Shown piece by piece: positions 1 to 14,250 of a stretch of 40,352 nt of DNA. Positions within the stretch are counted from its first letter, which is position 1. Each line of letters opens with the position of its first letter. The translations under genes and the position numbers were made by a program. Under the pieces are notes generated by a model. That model was not told the DNA's origin, made no database searches, and saw nothing but the letters and a program-made list of their open reading frames with translations. This DNA comes from Mesostigma viride (lineage: Eukaryota; Streptophyta; Mesostigmatophyceae; Mesostigmatales; Mesostigmataceae). The stretch lies in the NCBI GenBank assembly GCA_009746045.1, contig RPFO01000022.1:5011702-5052053 (forward strand), read 5' to 3'.

Positions 1-3000
1 GAGTGAACACATGACCAGGGTAGCACGCTTCTTACTACTCGAGTAAACACATGACCAGGGTAGCACGCTTCTTACTACTCGAGTGAACACATGACCAGGG
101 TAGCACGCTTCTTACTGCTCAGTGAACACATGACCAGGGTAGCACGCTTCTTACTACTCAGTGAACACATGACCAGGGTAGCACGCTTCTTACTGCTCAG
201 TGAACACATGACCAGGGTAGCACGCTTCTTACTGCTCAGTGAACACATGACCAGGGTAGCACGCTTCTTACTGCTGAGTGAACACATGACCAGGGTAGCA
301 CGCTTCTTACTGCTCAGTGAACAAGGGTAGCACGCTTCTTACTGCTCAGTGAACACATGACCAGGGTAGCACGCTTCTTACTGCTGAGTGAACACATGAC
401 CAGGGTAGCACGCTTCTTACTGCTCAGTGAACACATGACCAGGGTAGCACGCTTCTTACTGCTCAGTGAACACATGACCAGGGTAGCACGGTTCTTACTG
501 CTCGAGTGAACACATGACCAGGGTAGCACGCTTCTTACTGCTCAGTGAACACATGACCAGGGTAGCACGGTTCTTACTGCTCGAGTGAACACATGACCAG
601 GGTAGCACGCTTCTTACTGCTCAGTGAACACATGACCAGGGTAGCACGGTTCTTACTGCTCGAGTGAACACATGACCAGGGTAGCACGCTTCTTACTACT
701 CGAGTGAACACATGACCAGGGTAGCACGCTTCTTACTGCTCAGTGAACACATGACCAGGGTAGCACGCTTCTTACTGCTCAGTGAACACATGACCAGGGT
801 AGCACGCTTCTTACTGCTCGAGTGAACACATGACCAGGGTAGCACGCTTCTTACTACTCGAGTGAACACATGACCAGGGTAGCACGGTTCTTACTGCTCA
901 GTGAACACATGACCAGGGTAGCACGCTTCTTACTGCTCAGTGAACACATGACCAGGGTAGCACGCTTCTTACTGCTCAGTGAACACATGACCAGGGTAGC
1001 ACGCTTCTTACTACTCGAGTGAACACATGACCAGGGTAGCACGGTTCTTACTACTCGAGTGAACACATGACCAGGGTAGCACGCTTCTTACTGCTCAGTG
1101 AACACATGACCAGGGTAGCACGCTTCTTACTACTCGAGTGAACACATGACCAGGGTAGCACGGTTCTTACTACTCGAGTGAACACATGACCAGGGTAGCA
1201 CGCTTCTTACTGCTCAGTGAACACATGACCAGGGTAGCACGCTTCTTACTGCTGAGTGAACACATGACCAGGGTAGCACGCTTCTTACTGCTCAGTGAAC
1301 ACATGACCAGGGTAGCACGCTTCTTACTGCTCAGTGAACACATGACCAGGGTAGCACGCTTCTTACTGCTCGAGTGAACACATGACCAGGGTAGCACGCT
1401 TCTTACTGCTCAGTGAACACATGACCAGGGTAGCACGCTTCTTACTGCTCAGTGAACACATGACCAGGGTAGCACGCTTCTTACTACTCGAGTGAACACA
1501 TGACCAGGGTAGCACGCTTCTTACTGCTCAGTGAACACATGACCAGGGTAGCACGCTTCTTACTGCTCGAGTGAACACATGACCAGGGTAGCACGCTTCT
1601 TACTGCTCGAGTGAACACATGACCAGGGTAGCACGCTTCTTACTGCTCAGTGAACACATGACCAGGGTAGCACGCTTCTTACTGCTCAGTGAACACATGA
1701 CCAGGGTAGCACGCTTCTTACTACTCGAGTGAACACATGACCAGGGTAGCACGCTTCTTACTACTCGAGTGAACACATGACCAGGGTAGCACGCTTCTTA
1801 CTGCTCGAGTGAACACATGACCAGGGTAGCACGCTTCTTACTGCTCAGTGAACACATGACCAGGGTAGCACGCTTCTTACTGCTCGAGTGAACACATGAC
1901 CAGGGTAGCACGCTTCTTACTGCTCAGTGAACACATGACCAGGGTAGCACGCTTCTTACTGCTCGAGTGAACACATGACCAGGGTAGCACGCTTCTTACT
2001 ACTCGAGTGAACACATGACCAGGGTAGCACGCTTCTTACTGCTCGAGTGAACACATGACCAGGGTAGCACGCTTCTTACTGCTCAGTGAACACATGACCA
2101 GGGTAGCACGCTTCTTACTGCTCGAGTGAACACATGACCAGGGTAGCACGCTTCTTACTGCTCAGTGAACACATGACCAGGGTAGCACGCTTCTTACTGC
2201 TCGAGTGAACACATGACCAGGGTAGCACGCTTCTTACTGCTCGAGTGAACACATGACCAGGGTAGCACGCTTCTTACTGCTCAGTGAACACATGACCAGG
2301 GTAGCACGCTTCTTACTGCTCGAGTGAACACATGACCAGGGTAGCACGCTTCTTACTGCTCAGTGAACACATGACCAGGGTAGCACGCTTCTTACTGCTC
2401 GAGTGAACACATGACCAGGGTAGCACGCTTCTTACTGCTCAGTGAACACATGACCAGGGTAGCACGCTTCTTACTGCTCGAGTGAACACATGACCAGGGT
2501 AGCACGCTTCTTACTGCTCAGTGAACACATGACCAGGGTAGCACGCTTCTTACTGCTCAGTGAACACATGACCAGGGTAGCACGCTTCTTACTGCTGAGT
2601 GAACACATGACCAGGGTAGCACGCTTCTTACTGCTCGAGTGAACACATGACCAGGGTAGCACGCTTCTTACTGCTCAGTGAACACATGACCAGGGTAGCA
2701 CGCTTCTTACTGCTCGAGTGAACACATGACCAGGGTAGCACGCTTCTTACTGCTCAGTGAACACATGACCAGGGTAGCACGCTTCTTACTGCTCGAGTGA
2801 ACACATGACCAGGGTAGCACGCTTCTTACTGCTCAGTGAACACATGACCAGGGTAGCACGCTTCTTACTGCTCGAGTGAACACATGACCAGGGTAGCACG
2901 CTTCTTACTGCTCGAGTGAACACATGACCAGGGTAGCACGCTTCTTACTGCTCGAGTGAACACATGACCAGGGTAGCACGCTTCTTACTGCTCAGTGAAC

Positions 3001-6000
3001 ACATGACCAGGGTAGCACGCTTCTTACTGCTCGAGTGAACACATGACCAGGGTAGCACGCTTCTTACTGCTCGAGTGAACACATGACCAGGGTAGCACGC
3101 TTCTTACTGCTCAGTGAACACATGACCAGGGTAGCACGCTTCTTACTGCTCGAGTGAACACATGACCAGGGTAGCACGCTTCTTACTGCTCAGTGAACAC
3201 ATGACCAGGGTAGCACGCTTCTTACTGCTCGAGTGAACACATGACCAGGGTAGCACGCTTCTTACTGCTCAGTGAACACATGACCAGGGTAGCACGCTTC
3301 TTACTGCTCAGTGAACACATGACCAGGGTAGCACGCTTCTTACTACTCGAGTGAACACATGACCAGGGTAGCACGCTTCTTACTACTCGAGTGAACACAT
3401 GACCAGGGTAGCACGCTTCTTACTGCTCGAGTGAACACATGACCAGGGTAGCACGCTTCTTACTACTCGAGTGAACACATGACCAGGGTAGCACGCTTCT
3501 TACTGCTCGAGTGAACACATGACCAGGGTAGCACGGTTCTTACTGCTCGAGTGAACACATGACCAGGGTAGCACGGTTCTTACTGCTCGAGTGAACACAT
3601 GACCAGGGTAGCACGGTTCTTACTACTCGAGTGAACACATGACCAGGGTAGCACGGTTCTTACTACTCGAGTGAACACATGACCAGGGTAGCACGGTTCT
3701 TACTACTCGAGTGAACACATGACCAGGGTAGCACGCTTCTTACTGCTCGAGTGAACACATGACCAGGGTAGCACGCTTCTTACTACTCGAGTGAACACAT
3801 GACCAGGGTAGCACGCTTCTTACTGCTCGAGTGAACACATGACCAGGGTAGCACGCTTCTTACTGCTCGAGTGAACACATGACCAGGGTAGCACGCTTCT
3901 TACTACTCGAGTGAACACATGACCAGGGTAGCACGCTTCTTACTGCTCGAGTGAACACATGACCAGGGTAGCACGCTTCTTACTGCTCGAGTGAACACAT
4001 GACCAGGGTAGCACGCTTCTTACTGCTCGAGTGAACACATGACCAGGGTAGCACGCTTCTTACTGCTCGAGTGAACACATGACCAGGGTAGCACGCTTCT
4101 TACTGCTCAGTGAACACATGACCAGGGTAGCACGCTTCTTACTGCTCGAGTGAACACATGACCAGGGTAGCACGCTTCTTACTGCTCAGTGAACACATGA
4201 CCAGGGTAGCACGCTTCTTACTGCTCAGTGAACACATGACCAGGGTAGCACGCTTCTTACTGCTCAGTGAACACATGACCAGGGTAGCACGCTTCTTACT
4301 GCTCGAGTGAACACATGACCAGGGTAGCACGCTTCTTACTGCTCGAGTGAACACATGACCAGGGTAGCACGCTTCTTACTGCTCGAGTGAACACATGACC
4401 AGGGTAGCACGCTTCTTACTGCTCGAGTGAACACATGACCAGGGTAGCACGCTTCTTACTGCTCAGTGAACACATGACCAGGGTAGCACGCTTCTTACTG
4501 CTCAGTGAACACATGACCAGGGTAGCACGCTTCTTACTGCTCGAGTGAACACATGACCAGGGTAGCACGCTTCTTACTGCTCAGTGAACACATGACCAGG
4601 GTAGCACGCTTCTTACTACTCGAGTGAACACATGACCAGGGTAGCACGCTTCTTACTGCTCGAGTGAACACATGACCAGGGTAGCACGCTTCTTACTACT
4701 CGAGTGAACACATGACCAGGGTAGCACGCTTCTTACTACTCGAGTGAACACATGACCAGGGTAGCACGCTTCTTACTGCTCGAGTGAACACATGACCAGG
4801 GTAGCACGCTTCTTACTGCTCGAGTGAACACATGACCAGGGTAGCACGCTTCTTACTGCTCGAGTGAACACATGACCAGGGTAGCACGCTTCTTACTGCT
4901 CGAGTGAACACATGACCAGGGTAGCACGCTTCTTACTGCTCGAGTGAACACATGACCAGGGTAGCACGCTTCTTACTGCTCGAGTGAACACATGACCAGG
5001 GTAGCACGCTTCTTACTGCTCGAGTGAACACATGACCAGGGTAGCACGCTTCTTACTGCTCGAGTGAACACATGACCAGGGTAGCACGCTTCTTACTGCT
5101 CGAGTGAACACATGACCAGGGTAGCACGCTTCTTACTGCTCGAGTGAACACATGACCAGGGTAGCACGCTTCTTACTGCTCGAGTGAACACATGACCAGG
5201 GTAGCACGCTTCTTACTGCTCGAGTGAACACATGACCAGGGTAGCACGCTTCTTACTGCTCGAGTGAACACATGACCAGGGTAGCACGCTTCTTACTGCT
5301 CGAGTGAACACATGACCAGGGTAGCACGCTTCTTACTGCTCGAGTGAACACATGACCAGGGTAGCACGCTTCTTACTGCTCGAGTGAACACATGACCAGG
5401 GTAGCACGCTTCTTACTGCTCAGTGAACACATGACCAGGGTAGCACGCTTCTTACTGCTCGAGTGAACACATGACCAGGGTAGCACGCTTCTTACTACTC
5501 GAGTGAACACATGACCAGGGTAGCACGCTTCTTACTACTCGAGTGAACACATGACCAGGGTAGCACGCTTCTTACTACTCGAGTGAACACATGACCAGGG
5601 TAGCACGCTTCTTACTGCTCGAGTGAACACATGACCAGGGTAGCACGCTTCTTACTACTCGAGTGAACACATGACCAGGGTAGCACGCTTCTTACTGCTC
5701 GAGTGAACACATGACCAGGGTAGCACGCTTCTTACTGCTCGAGTGAACACATGACCAGGGTAGCACGCTTCTTACTGCTCGAGTGAACACATGACCAGGG
5801 TAGCACGCTTCTTACTGCTCGAGTGAACACATGACCAGGGTAGCACGCTTCTTACTGCTCGAGTGAACACATGACCAGGGTAGCACGCTTCTTACTGCTC
5901 GAGTGAACACATGACCAGGGTAGCACGCTTCTTACTGCTCGAGTGAACACATGACCAGGGTAGCACGCTTCTTACTGCTCAGTGAACACATGACCAGGGT

Positions 6001-9000
6001 AGCACGCTTCTTACTACTCGAGTGAACACATGACCAGGGTAGCACGCTTCTTACTGCTCAGTGAACACATGACCAGGGTAGCACGCTTCTTACTGCTCGA
6101 GTGAACACATGACCAGGGTAGCACGCTTCTTACTGCTCAGTGAACACATGACCAGGGTAGCACGCTTCTTACTGCTCAGTGAACACATGACCAGGGTAGC
6201 ACGCTTCTTACTGCTCGAGTGAACACATGACCAGGGTAGCACGCTTCTTACTGCTCGAGTGAACACATGACCAGGGTAGCACGCTTCTTACTGCTCAGTG
6301 AACACATGACCAGGGTAGCACGCTTCTTACTGCTCAGTGAACACATGACCAGGGTAGCACGCTTCTTACTGCTCAGTGAACACATGACCAGGGTAGCACG
6401 CTTCTTACTACTCGAGTAAACACATGACCAGGGTAGCACGCTTCTTACTACTCGAGTAAACACATGACCAGGGTAGCACGCTTCTTACTGCTCAGTGAAC
6501 ACATGACCAGGGTAGCACGCTTCTTACTGCTCGAGTGAACACATGACCAGGGTAGCACGCTTCTTACTGCTCAGTGAACACATGACCAGGGTAGCACGCT
6601 TCTTACTGCTCAGTGAACACATGACCAGGGTAGCACGCTTCTTACTGCTCGAGTGAACACATGACCAGGGTAGCACGCTTCTTACTGCTCAGTGAACACA
6701 TGACCAGGGTAGCACGCTTCTTACTGCTCGAGTGAACACATGACCAGGGTAGCACGCTTCTTACTGCTCGAGTGAACACATGACCAGGGTAGCACGCTTC
6801 TTACTGCTCAGTGAACACATGACCAGGGTAGCACGCTTCTTACTGCTCAGTGAACACATGACCAGGGTAGCACGCTTCTTACTGCTCAGTGAACACATGA
6901 CCAGGGTAGCACGCTTCTTACTGCTCGAGTGAACACATGACCAGGGTAGCACGCTTCTTACTGCTCAGTGAACACATGACCAGGGTAGCACGCTTCTTAC
7001 TGCTCAGTGAACACATGACCAGGGTAGCACGCTTCTTACTGCTCGAGTGAACACATGACCAGGGTAGCACGCTTCTTACTGCTCAGTGAACACATGACCA
7101 GGGTAGCACGCTTCTTACTGCTCAGTGAACACATGACCAGGGTAGCACGCTTCTTACTGCTCAGTGAACACATGACCAGGGTAGCACGCTTCTTACTGCT
7201 CGAGTGAACACATGACCAGGGTAGCACGCTTCTTACTGCTCAGTGAACACATGACCAGGGTAGCACGCTTCTTACTGCTCAGTGAACACATGACCAGGGT
7301 AGCACGCTTCTTACTGCTCGAGTGAACACATGACCAGGGTAGCACGCTTCTTACTGCTCAGTGAACACATGACCAGGGTAGCACGCTTCTTACTGCTCAG
7401 TGAACACATGACCAGGGTAGCACGCTTCTTACTGCTCGAGTGAACACATGACCAGGGTAGCACGCTTCTTACTGCTCGAGTGAACACATGACCAGGGTAG
7501 CACGCTTCTTACTGCTCAGTGAACACATGACCAGGGTAGCACGCTTCTTACTGCTCGAGTGAACACATGACCAGGGTAGCACGCTTCTTACTGCTCAGTG
7601 AACACATGACCAGGGTAGCACGCTTCTTACTGCTCGAGTGAACACATGACCAGGGTAGCACGCTTCTTACTGCTCAGTGAACACATGACCAGGGTAGCAC
7701 GCTTCTTACTGCTCAGTGAACACATGACCAGGGTAGCACGCTTCTTACTGCTCGAGTGAACACATGACCAGGGTAGCACGCTTCTTACTGCTCGAGTGAA
7801 CACATGACCAGGGTAGCACGCTTCTTACTGCTCAGTGAACACATGACCAGGGTAGCACGCTTCTTACTGCTCAGTGAACACATGACCAGGGTAGCACGCT
7901 TCTTACTGCTCAGTGAACACATGACCAGGGTAGCACGCTTCTTACTGCTCGAGTGAACACATGACCAGGGTAGCACGCTTCTTACTGCTCGAGTGAACAC
8001 ATGACCAGGGTAGCACGCTTCTTACTGCTCAGTGAACACATGACCAGGGTAGCACGCTTCTTACTGCTCGAGTGAACACATGACCAGGGTAGCACGCTTC
8101 TTACTGCTCAGTGAACACATGACCAGGGTAGCACGCTTCTTACTGCTCGAGTGAACACATGACCAGGGTAGCACGCTTCTTACTGCTCAGTGAACACATG
8201 ACCAGGGTAGCACGCTTCTTACTGCTCGAGTGAACACATGACCAGGGTAGCACGCTTCTTACTGCTCAGTGAACACATGACCAGGGTAGCACGCTTCTTA
8301 CTGCTCAGTGAACACATGACCAGGGTAGCACGCTTCTTACTGCTCGAGTGAACACATGACCAGGGTAGCACGCTTCTTACTGCTCAGTGAACACATGACC
8401 AGGGTAGCACGCTTCTTACTGCTCAGTGAACACATGACCAGGGTAGCACGCTTCTTACTGCTCAGTGAACACATGACCAGGGTAGCACGCTTCTTACTGC
8501 TCGAGTGAACACATGACCAGGGTAGCACGCTTCTTACTGCTCGAGTGAACACATGACCAGGGTAGCACGCTTCTTACTGCTCAGTGAACACATGACCAGG
8601 GTAGCACGCTTCTTACTGCTCAGTGAACACATGACCAGGGTAGCACGCTTCTTACTGCTCAGTGAACACATGACCAGGGTAGCACGGTTCTTACTGCTCA
8701 GTGAACACATGACCAGGGTAGCACGCTTCTTACTACTCGAGTGAACACATGACCAGGGTAGCACGCTTCTTACTGCTCGAGTGAACACATGACCAGGGTA
8801 GCACGCTTCTTACTGTTCGAGTGAACACATGACCAGGGTAGCACGGTTCTTACTGCTCAGTGAACACATGACCAGGGTAGCACGCTTCTTACTGCTGAGT
8901 GAACACATGACCAGGGTAGCACGCTTCTTACTGCTCGAGTGAACACATGACCAGGGTAGCACGCTTCTTACTGCTCAGTGAACACATGACCAGGGTAGCA

Positions 9001-11790
9001 CGCTTCTTACTGCTCGAGTGAACACATGACCAGGGTAGCACGCTTCTTACTGCTCAGTGAACACATGACCAGGGTAGCACGCTTCTTACTGCTGAGTGAA
9101 CACATGACCAGGGTAGCACGCTTCTTACTGCTCAGTGAACACATGACCAGGGTAGCACGCTTCTTACTGCTGAGTGAACACATGACCAGGGTAGCACGCT
9201 TCTTACTGCTCGAGTGAACACATGACCAGGGTAGCACGCTTCTTACTGCTCAGTGAACACATGACCAGGGTAGCACGCTTCTTACTGCTCAGTGAACACA
9301 TGACCAGGGTAGCACGCTTCTTACTGCTCAGTGAACACATGACCAGGGTAGCACGCTTCTTACTGCTCGAGTGAACACATGACCAGGGTAGCACGCTTCT
9401 TACTGCTCAGTGAACACATGACCAGGGTAGCACGCTTCTTACTGCTCGAGTGAACACATGACCAGGGTAGCACGCTTCTTACTACTGCGAGTGAACACAT
9501 GACCAGGGTAGCACGCTTCTTACTACTCGAGTGAACACATGACCAGGGTAGCACGCTTCTTACTGCTCAGTGAACACATGACCAGGGTAGCACGCTTCTT
9601 ACTGCTCGAGTGAACACATGACCAGGGTAGCACGCTTCTTACTACTCGAGTGAACACATGACCAGGGTAGCACGCTTCTTACTGCTCAGTGAACACATGA
9701 CCAGGGTAGCACGCTTCTTACTGCTCAGTGAACACATGACCAGGGTAGCACGCTTCTTACTGCTCGAGTGAACACATGACCAGGGTAGCACGCTTCTTAC
9801 TGCTCGAGTGAACACATGACCAGGGTAGCACGCTTCTTACTGCTCAGTGAACACATGACCAGGGTAGCACGCTTCTTACTGCTCAGTGAACACATGACCA
9901 GGGTAGCACGCTTCTTACTGCTCAGTGAACACATGACCAGGGTAGCACGCTTCTTACTGCTCAGTGAACACATGACCAGGGTAGCACGCTTCTTACTGCT
10001 CGAGTGAACACATGACCAGGGTAGCACGCTTCTTACTACTCGAGTGAACACATGACCAGGGTAGCACGCTTCTTACTACTCGAGTGAACACATGACCAGG
10101 GTAGCACGCTTCTTACTACTCGAGTGAACACATGACCAGGGTAGCACGCTTCTTACTGCTCGAGTGAACACATGACCAGGGTAGCACGCTTCTTACTGCT
10201 CGAGTGAACACATGACCAGGGTAGCACGCTTCTTACTGCTCGAGTGAACACATGACCAGGGTAGCACGCTTCTTACTGCTCGAGTGAACACATGACCAGG
10301 GTAGCACGCTTCTTACTGCTCGAGTGAACACATGACCAGGGTAGCACGCTTCTTACTGCTCGAGTGAACACATGACCAGGGTAGCACGGTTCTTACTGCT
10401 CAGTGAACACATGACCAGGGTAGCACGCTTCTTACTACTCGAGTGAACACATGACCAGGGTAGCACGCTTCTTACTGCTCGAGTGAACACATGACCAGGG
10501 TAGCACGCTTCTTACTGCTCGAGTAAACACATGACCAGGGTAGCACGGTTCTTACTACTCGAGTGAACACATGACCAGGGTAGCACGCTTCTTACTACTC
10601 GAGTGAACACATGACCAGGGTAGCACGCTTCTTACTGCTGAGTGAACACATGACCAGGGTAGCACGCTTCTTACTGCTCAGTGAACACATGACCAGGGTA
10701 GCACGCTTCTTACTGCTCAGTGAACACATGACCAGGGTAGCACGCTTCTTACTGCTCAGTGAACACATGACCAGGGTAGCACGCTTCTTACTGCTCGAGT
10801 GAACACATGACCAGGGTAGCACGCTTCTTACTGCTCGAGTAAACACATGACCAGGGTAGCACGCTTCTTACTACTCGAGTGAACACATGACCAGGGTAGC
10901 ACGCTTCTTACTACTCGAGTGAACACATGACCAGGGTAGCACGCTTCTTACTACTCGAGTGAACACATGACCAGGGTAGCACGCTTCTTACTACTCGAGT
11001 GAACACATGACCAGGGTAGCACGCTTCTTACTACTCGAGTGAACACATGACCAGGGTAGCACGCTTCTTACTGCTCGAGTGAACACATGACCAGGGTAGC
11101 ACGCTTCTTACTGCTCGAGTAAACACATGACCAGGGTAGCACGCTTCTTACTGCTCGAGTGAACACATGACCAGGGTAGCACGCTTCTTACTACTCGAGT
11201 GAACACATGACCAGGGTAGCACGCTTCTTACTGCTCGAGTGAACACATGACCAGGGTAGCACGCTTCTTACTGCTCGAGTGAACACATGACCAGGGTAGC
11301 ACGCTTCTTACTGTTCGAGCGAACACATGACCAGGGTAGCACGCTTCTTACTGCTCGAGTGAACACATGACCAGGGTAGCACGGTTCTTACTACTCGAGT
11401 GAACACATGACCAGGGTAGCACGCTTCTTACTGCTCGAGTGAACACATGACCAGGGTAGCACGGTTCTTACTACTCGAGTGAACACATGACCAGGGTAGC
11501 ACGCTTCTTACTGCTCGAGTGAACACATGACCAGGGTAGCACGGTTCTTACTGCTCGAGCGAACACATGACCAGGGTAGCACGGTTCTTACTGCTCGAGT
11601 GAACACATGACCAGGGTAGCACGGTTCTTACTACTCGAGTGAACACATGACCAGGGTAGCACGCTTCTTACTACTCGAGTGAACACATGACCAGGGTAGC
11701 ACGGTTCTTACTACTCGAGTGAACACATGACCAGGGTAGCACGCTTCTTACTACTCGAGTGAACACATGACCAGGGTAGCACGGTTCTTA
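1..11790. repeat. Giant 39/40-bp minisatellite array
   Basis: Head-to-tail copies of one unit fill the first 11.8 kb, about 300 copies, continuing past the left edge. The core ACATGACCAGGGTAGC is nearly invariant. The 40-bp form joins units through CTCGAG (an XhoI site); the 39-bp forms join through CTCAG or CTGAG. Two other common variants are CGCTTC/CGGTTC and CTGCTC/CTACTC. Runs of 39-mers stay open on both strands (13-aa period, MTRVARFLLLSEH on plus) and every 40-mer shifts the frame, so the many short ORFs here are repeat artefacts, not genes. The array ends in a partial unit at about 11790, followed by unique sequence. Confidence 0.98.
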
Positions 11791-11955
11791 TTATGACCTC
11801 GAGGCAGGCACGTACCGGAACGGGCATGCGATCTACACAACCATATCGAATATAATCGTGCCTACAATCATACTAGGATCAAACTTCAATTTAGATATCC
11901 AAATCAAATGTTTGATTGCAGTGTCGAGGCCCCCCCCCCAAAAAAAAACACCTAC

Positions 11956-14218
11956 CGGGATGGGCGTCTCGTCCGGCCGTTGCGTCGTCAGGCAGTCCAC
12001 GTACAAATGGGGGACCTGCTCGTAGAGTAGCCGCATGCCTGGCACAAGGGGAGGGGGGCGCAAGAACAAGGGGAGGGGGGCGCAAGAACAAGGGGAAGGG
12101 AGCGCAAGAACAAGGGGAAGGGAGCGCAAGGGGACCGACAACATTTTCGTAGGAACATTTTCGTAGGAAGGGGTGGCTGAGAGCGCGAGCGCGGATAGGG
12201 GCCAGAATCCAAGGGAGGGCGCGAGGATTAAGGGGAAGGGAAAGCCTGCACCGGTAAGGGAAAGTTTTATTTTACTAAGGGACAAGGAGGGGCGGGGGGA
12301 AGCGCAAGCGGCGCAGGTGGGGTAGAGCACAACGGGCAGTAGTGCAACAAATACGTGGGGACGAGGACGTAGAGCAAGAGCGCAAAACATGCGTGGGGAC
12401 GAGGACGTAGGGCAAGAGCGCAACAAAGGCGTGGAAATGAGGATGTAGGGAAAGCGTGCCCAGGCAAATATTCATCTCGATTTGCGCTGAATGGCGTACA
12501 AGGATGGCATGCCGGGTGATGCTGGGTGGGGTAAGGGGTGGGCAGGCAAACCTACAAGATGGAGAAGCAGGTGGAGAATACGGTGGGACAAACAGGGCTG
12601 CACACACACCTGCGATCCGCCGTCACTCACCGCCCCAGCACTACCCAGCACTCACCGGCCACGCGCAACAGCATGGTCCCGGCCAGGTGTACGGCGCGGT
12701 GTTCCACACTAACAGTCTTCTACAAACTACCAGCACAAACTACCACCGACCGTCACGCACCGGCCACGCGGGACAGCATGGTCTCAGCCAGGCAGCGCGT
12801 CTGCCCCAGCCGGTGGCTCAGCCACCCCTTGCCGTCCATCTCGACCAGGTAAGTGACCAGCGACTGGGGCTCTGGCACACCCCCGCCCGGGTTGCAGCTC
12901 ATGCTCCCCACCGGGCGGATGATGAAGCCGCCGCCGATGAGCTCCGCGCGCACGTAGTTGGGGCGCGGCGGGCACGACGGGTGCTGGGTGGACCGGTAGA
13001 GGACAACTGCGGGGGCAAGGCAGGCCGGATGCACGTCAGCCACCAGCCAGATGCATGTCAGCCACCAGCCTTGCCCCCCCATCTCACGAATAGCTCCTCC
13101 CCCCACATGTGCACCCACCCCCTCACCCCCGAAACCGCCAAACCCCAACAACCCGGCATTCCCACAAGCGCGCATGCAGCCGTGGCGACGTGCGGGCGAG
13201 ACGGCGCAGCACACGGACACCTGGCGACAAAGGGTCAGCGCATTGCTTTGCAAGGCCGCAACTGTAGGTGGTTGGCGGCCACGGATCAGCGCATTGCTTT
13301 GCAAGGCGGAAACTGTAGGTGGTTGGTTCTGAACCAAGAGGCAATGAGGGAGCGGGCACTGTGATGGTCATGTCTACAGGAAAATCAGTAGAACATGGTG
13401 GGGGTTATGTTTCTAATTAATTAATTAATTAATGGTGGGGGGATACATAATCAACTGAGATGATCAGCAAAGCAGTCGGGGGGTGTCGACCCGATGGCAC
13501 CAGGAGGCGCCCTGCAAGAAGGGGCCATGCAAGCACGCGGGGGGTAACCTTCATGTATGTATAAACGAGGGGCGAGTGCTAAGAACAAGTACATGCTATT
13601 GAAGGTGTAGTATGCTAATCAAGCCCAGGGCGAGAGGGATGCTGCCGGTTCGCCCATGTAAGGCACATGGGAATCGGACAGTACGTGCATAGACACACGG
13701 AGCGTACCTACAGCACTGTCGAATGAGATAAACGACGACAGTTCTCATTCGACGGACACACGTCATGCCGACGAATGACACAATATTCTGCACATGATGG
13801 AAGGAGATATCACCAGTGCAGTAGCTCAACCAATGCACAATGTTCCGTCACAAGTGCCCCTTCAAAGCCAAATCCACCCCGCGCCCCTCGCATAGACATG
13901 TCTGGCCTGCCGTGGCGGATCGCCAAGCGCACAAGCAAACACATACACAAGGTGCACCCCTTGTGCACCCGGGGGAAGAAGCTCTTTTAGTCGCCTTCTC
14001 TCATGCGAAGGCACACGTGGCACAGCCAAGAACACAACCCAAAGCCAGACACAAACACCCCTACCCACCCACAACCCCCTTTCCCCCCGCCCCCGATAGA
14101 CACAAGAAGCCAAAAAATGCATCCCCAAGAGGTCGCATGCCCATCAGCACACCCCAAAGAAGGCCCATGCCCATCACTGCCTGTCACCGCAGGAAGACAT
14201 ACACACACACGGACCCCT

Positions 14219-14250
<32 letters not shown>

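Noticed and set aside
1-11790. Many 60-84 aa ORFs in the left array, and a possible CRISPR array
   Set aside because: Units are directly adjacent with no unique spacers, and the ORFs are the same 13-aa repeat broken by 40-bp units.
12456-13364. 302-aa plus-strand ORF
   Set aside because: It lies antisense to EDR2-like exon 12, which has a clear START homologue and splice sites; the plus frame has no recognisable domain.
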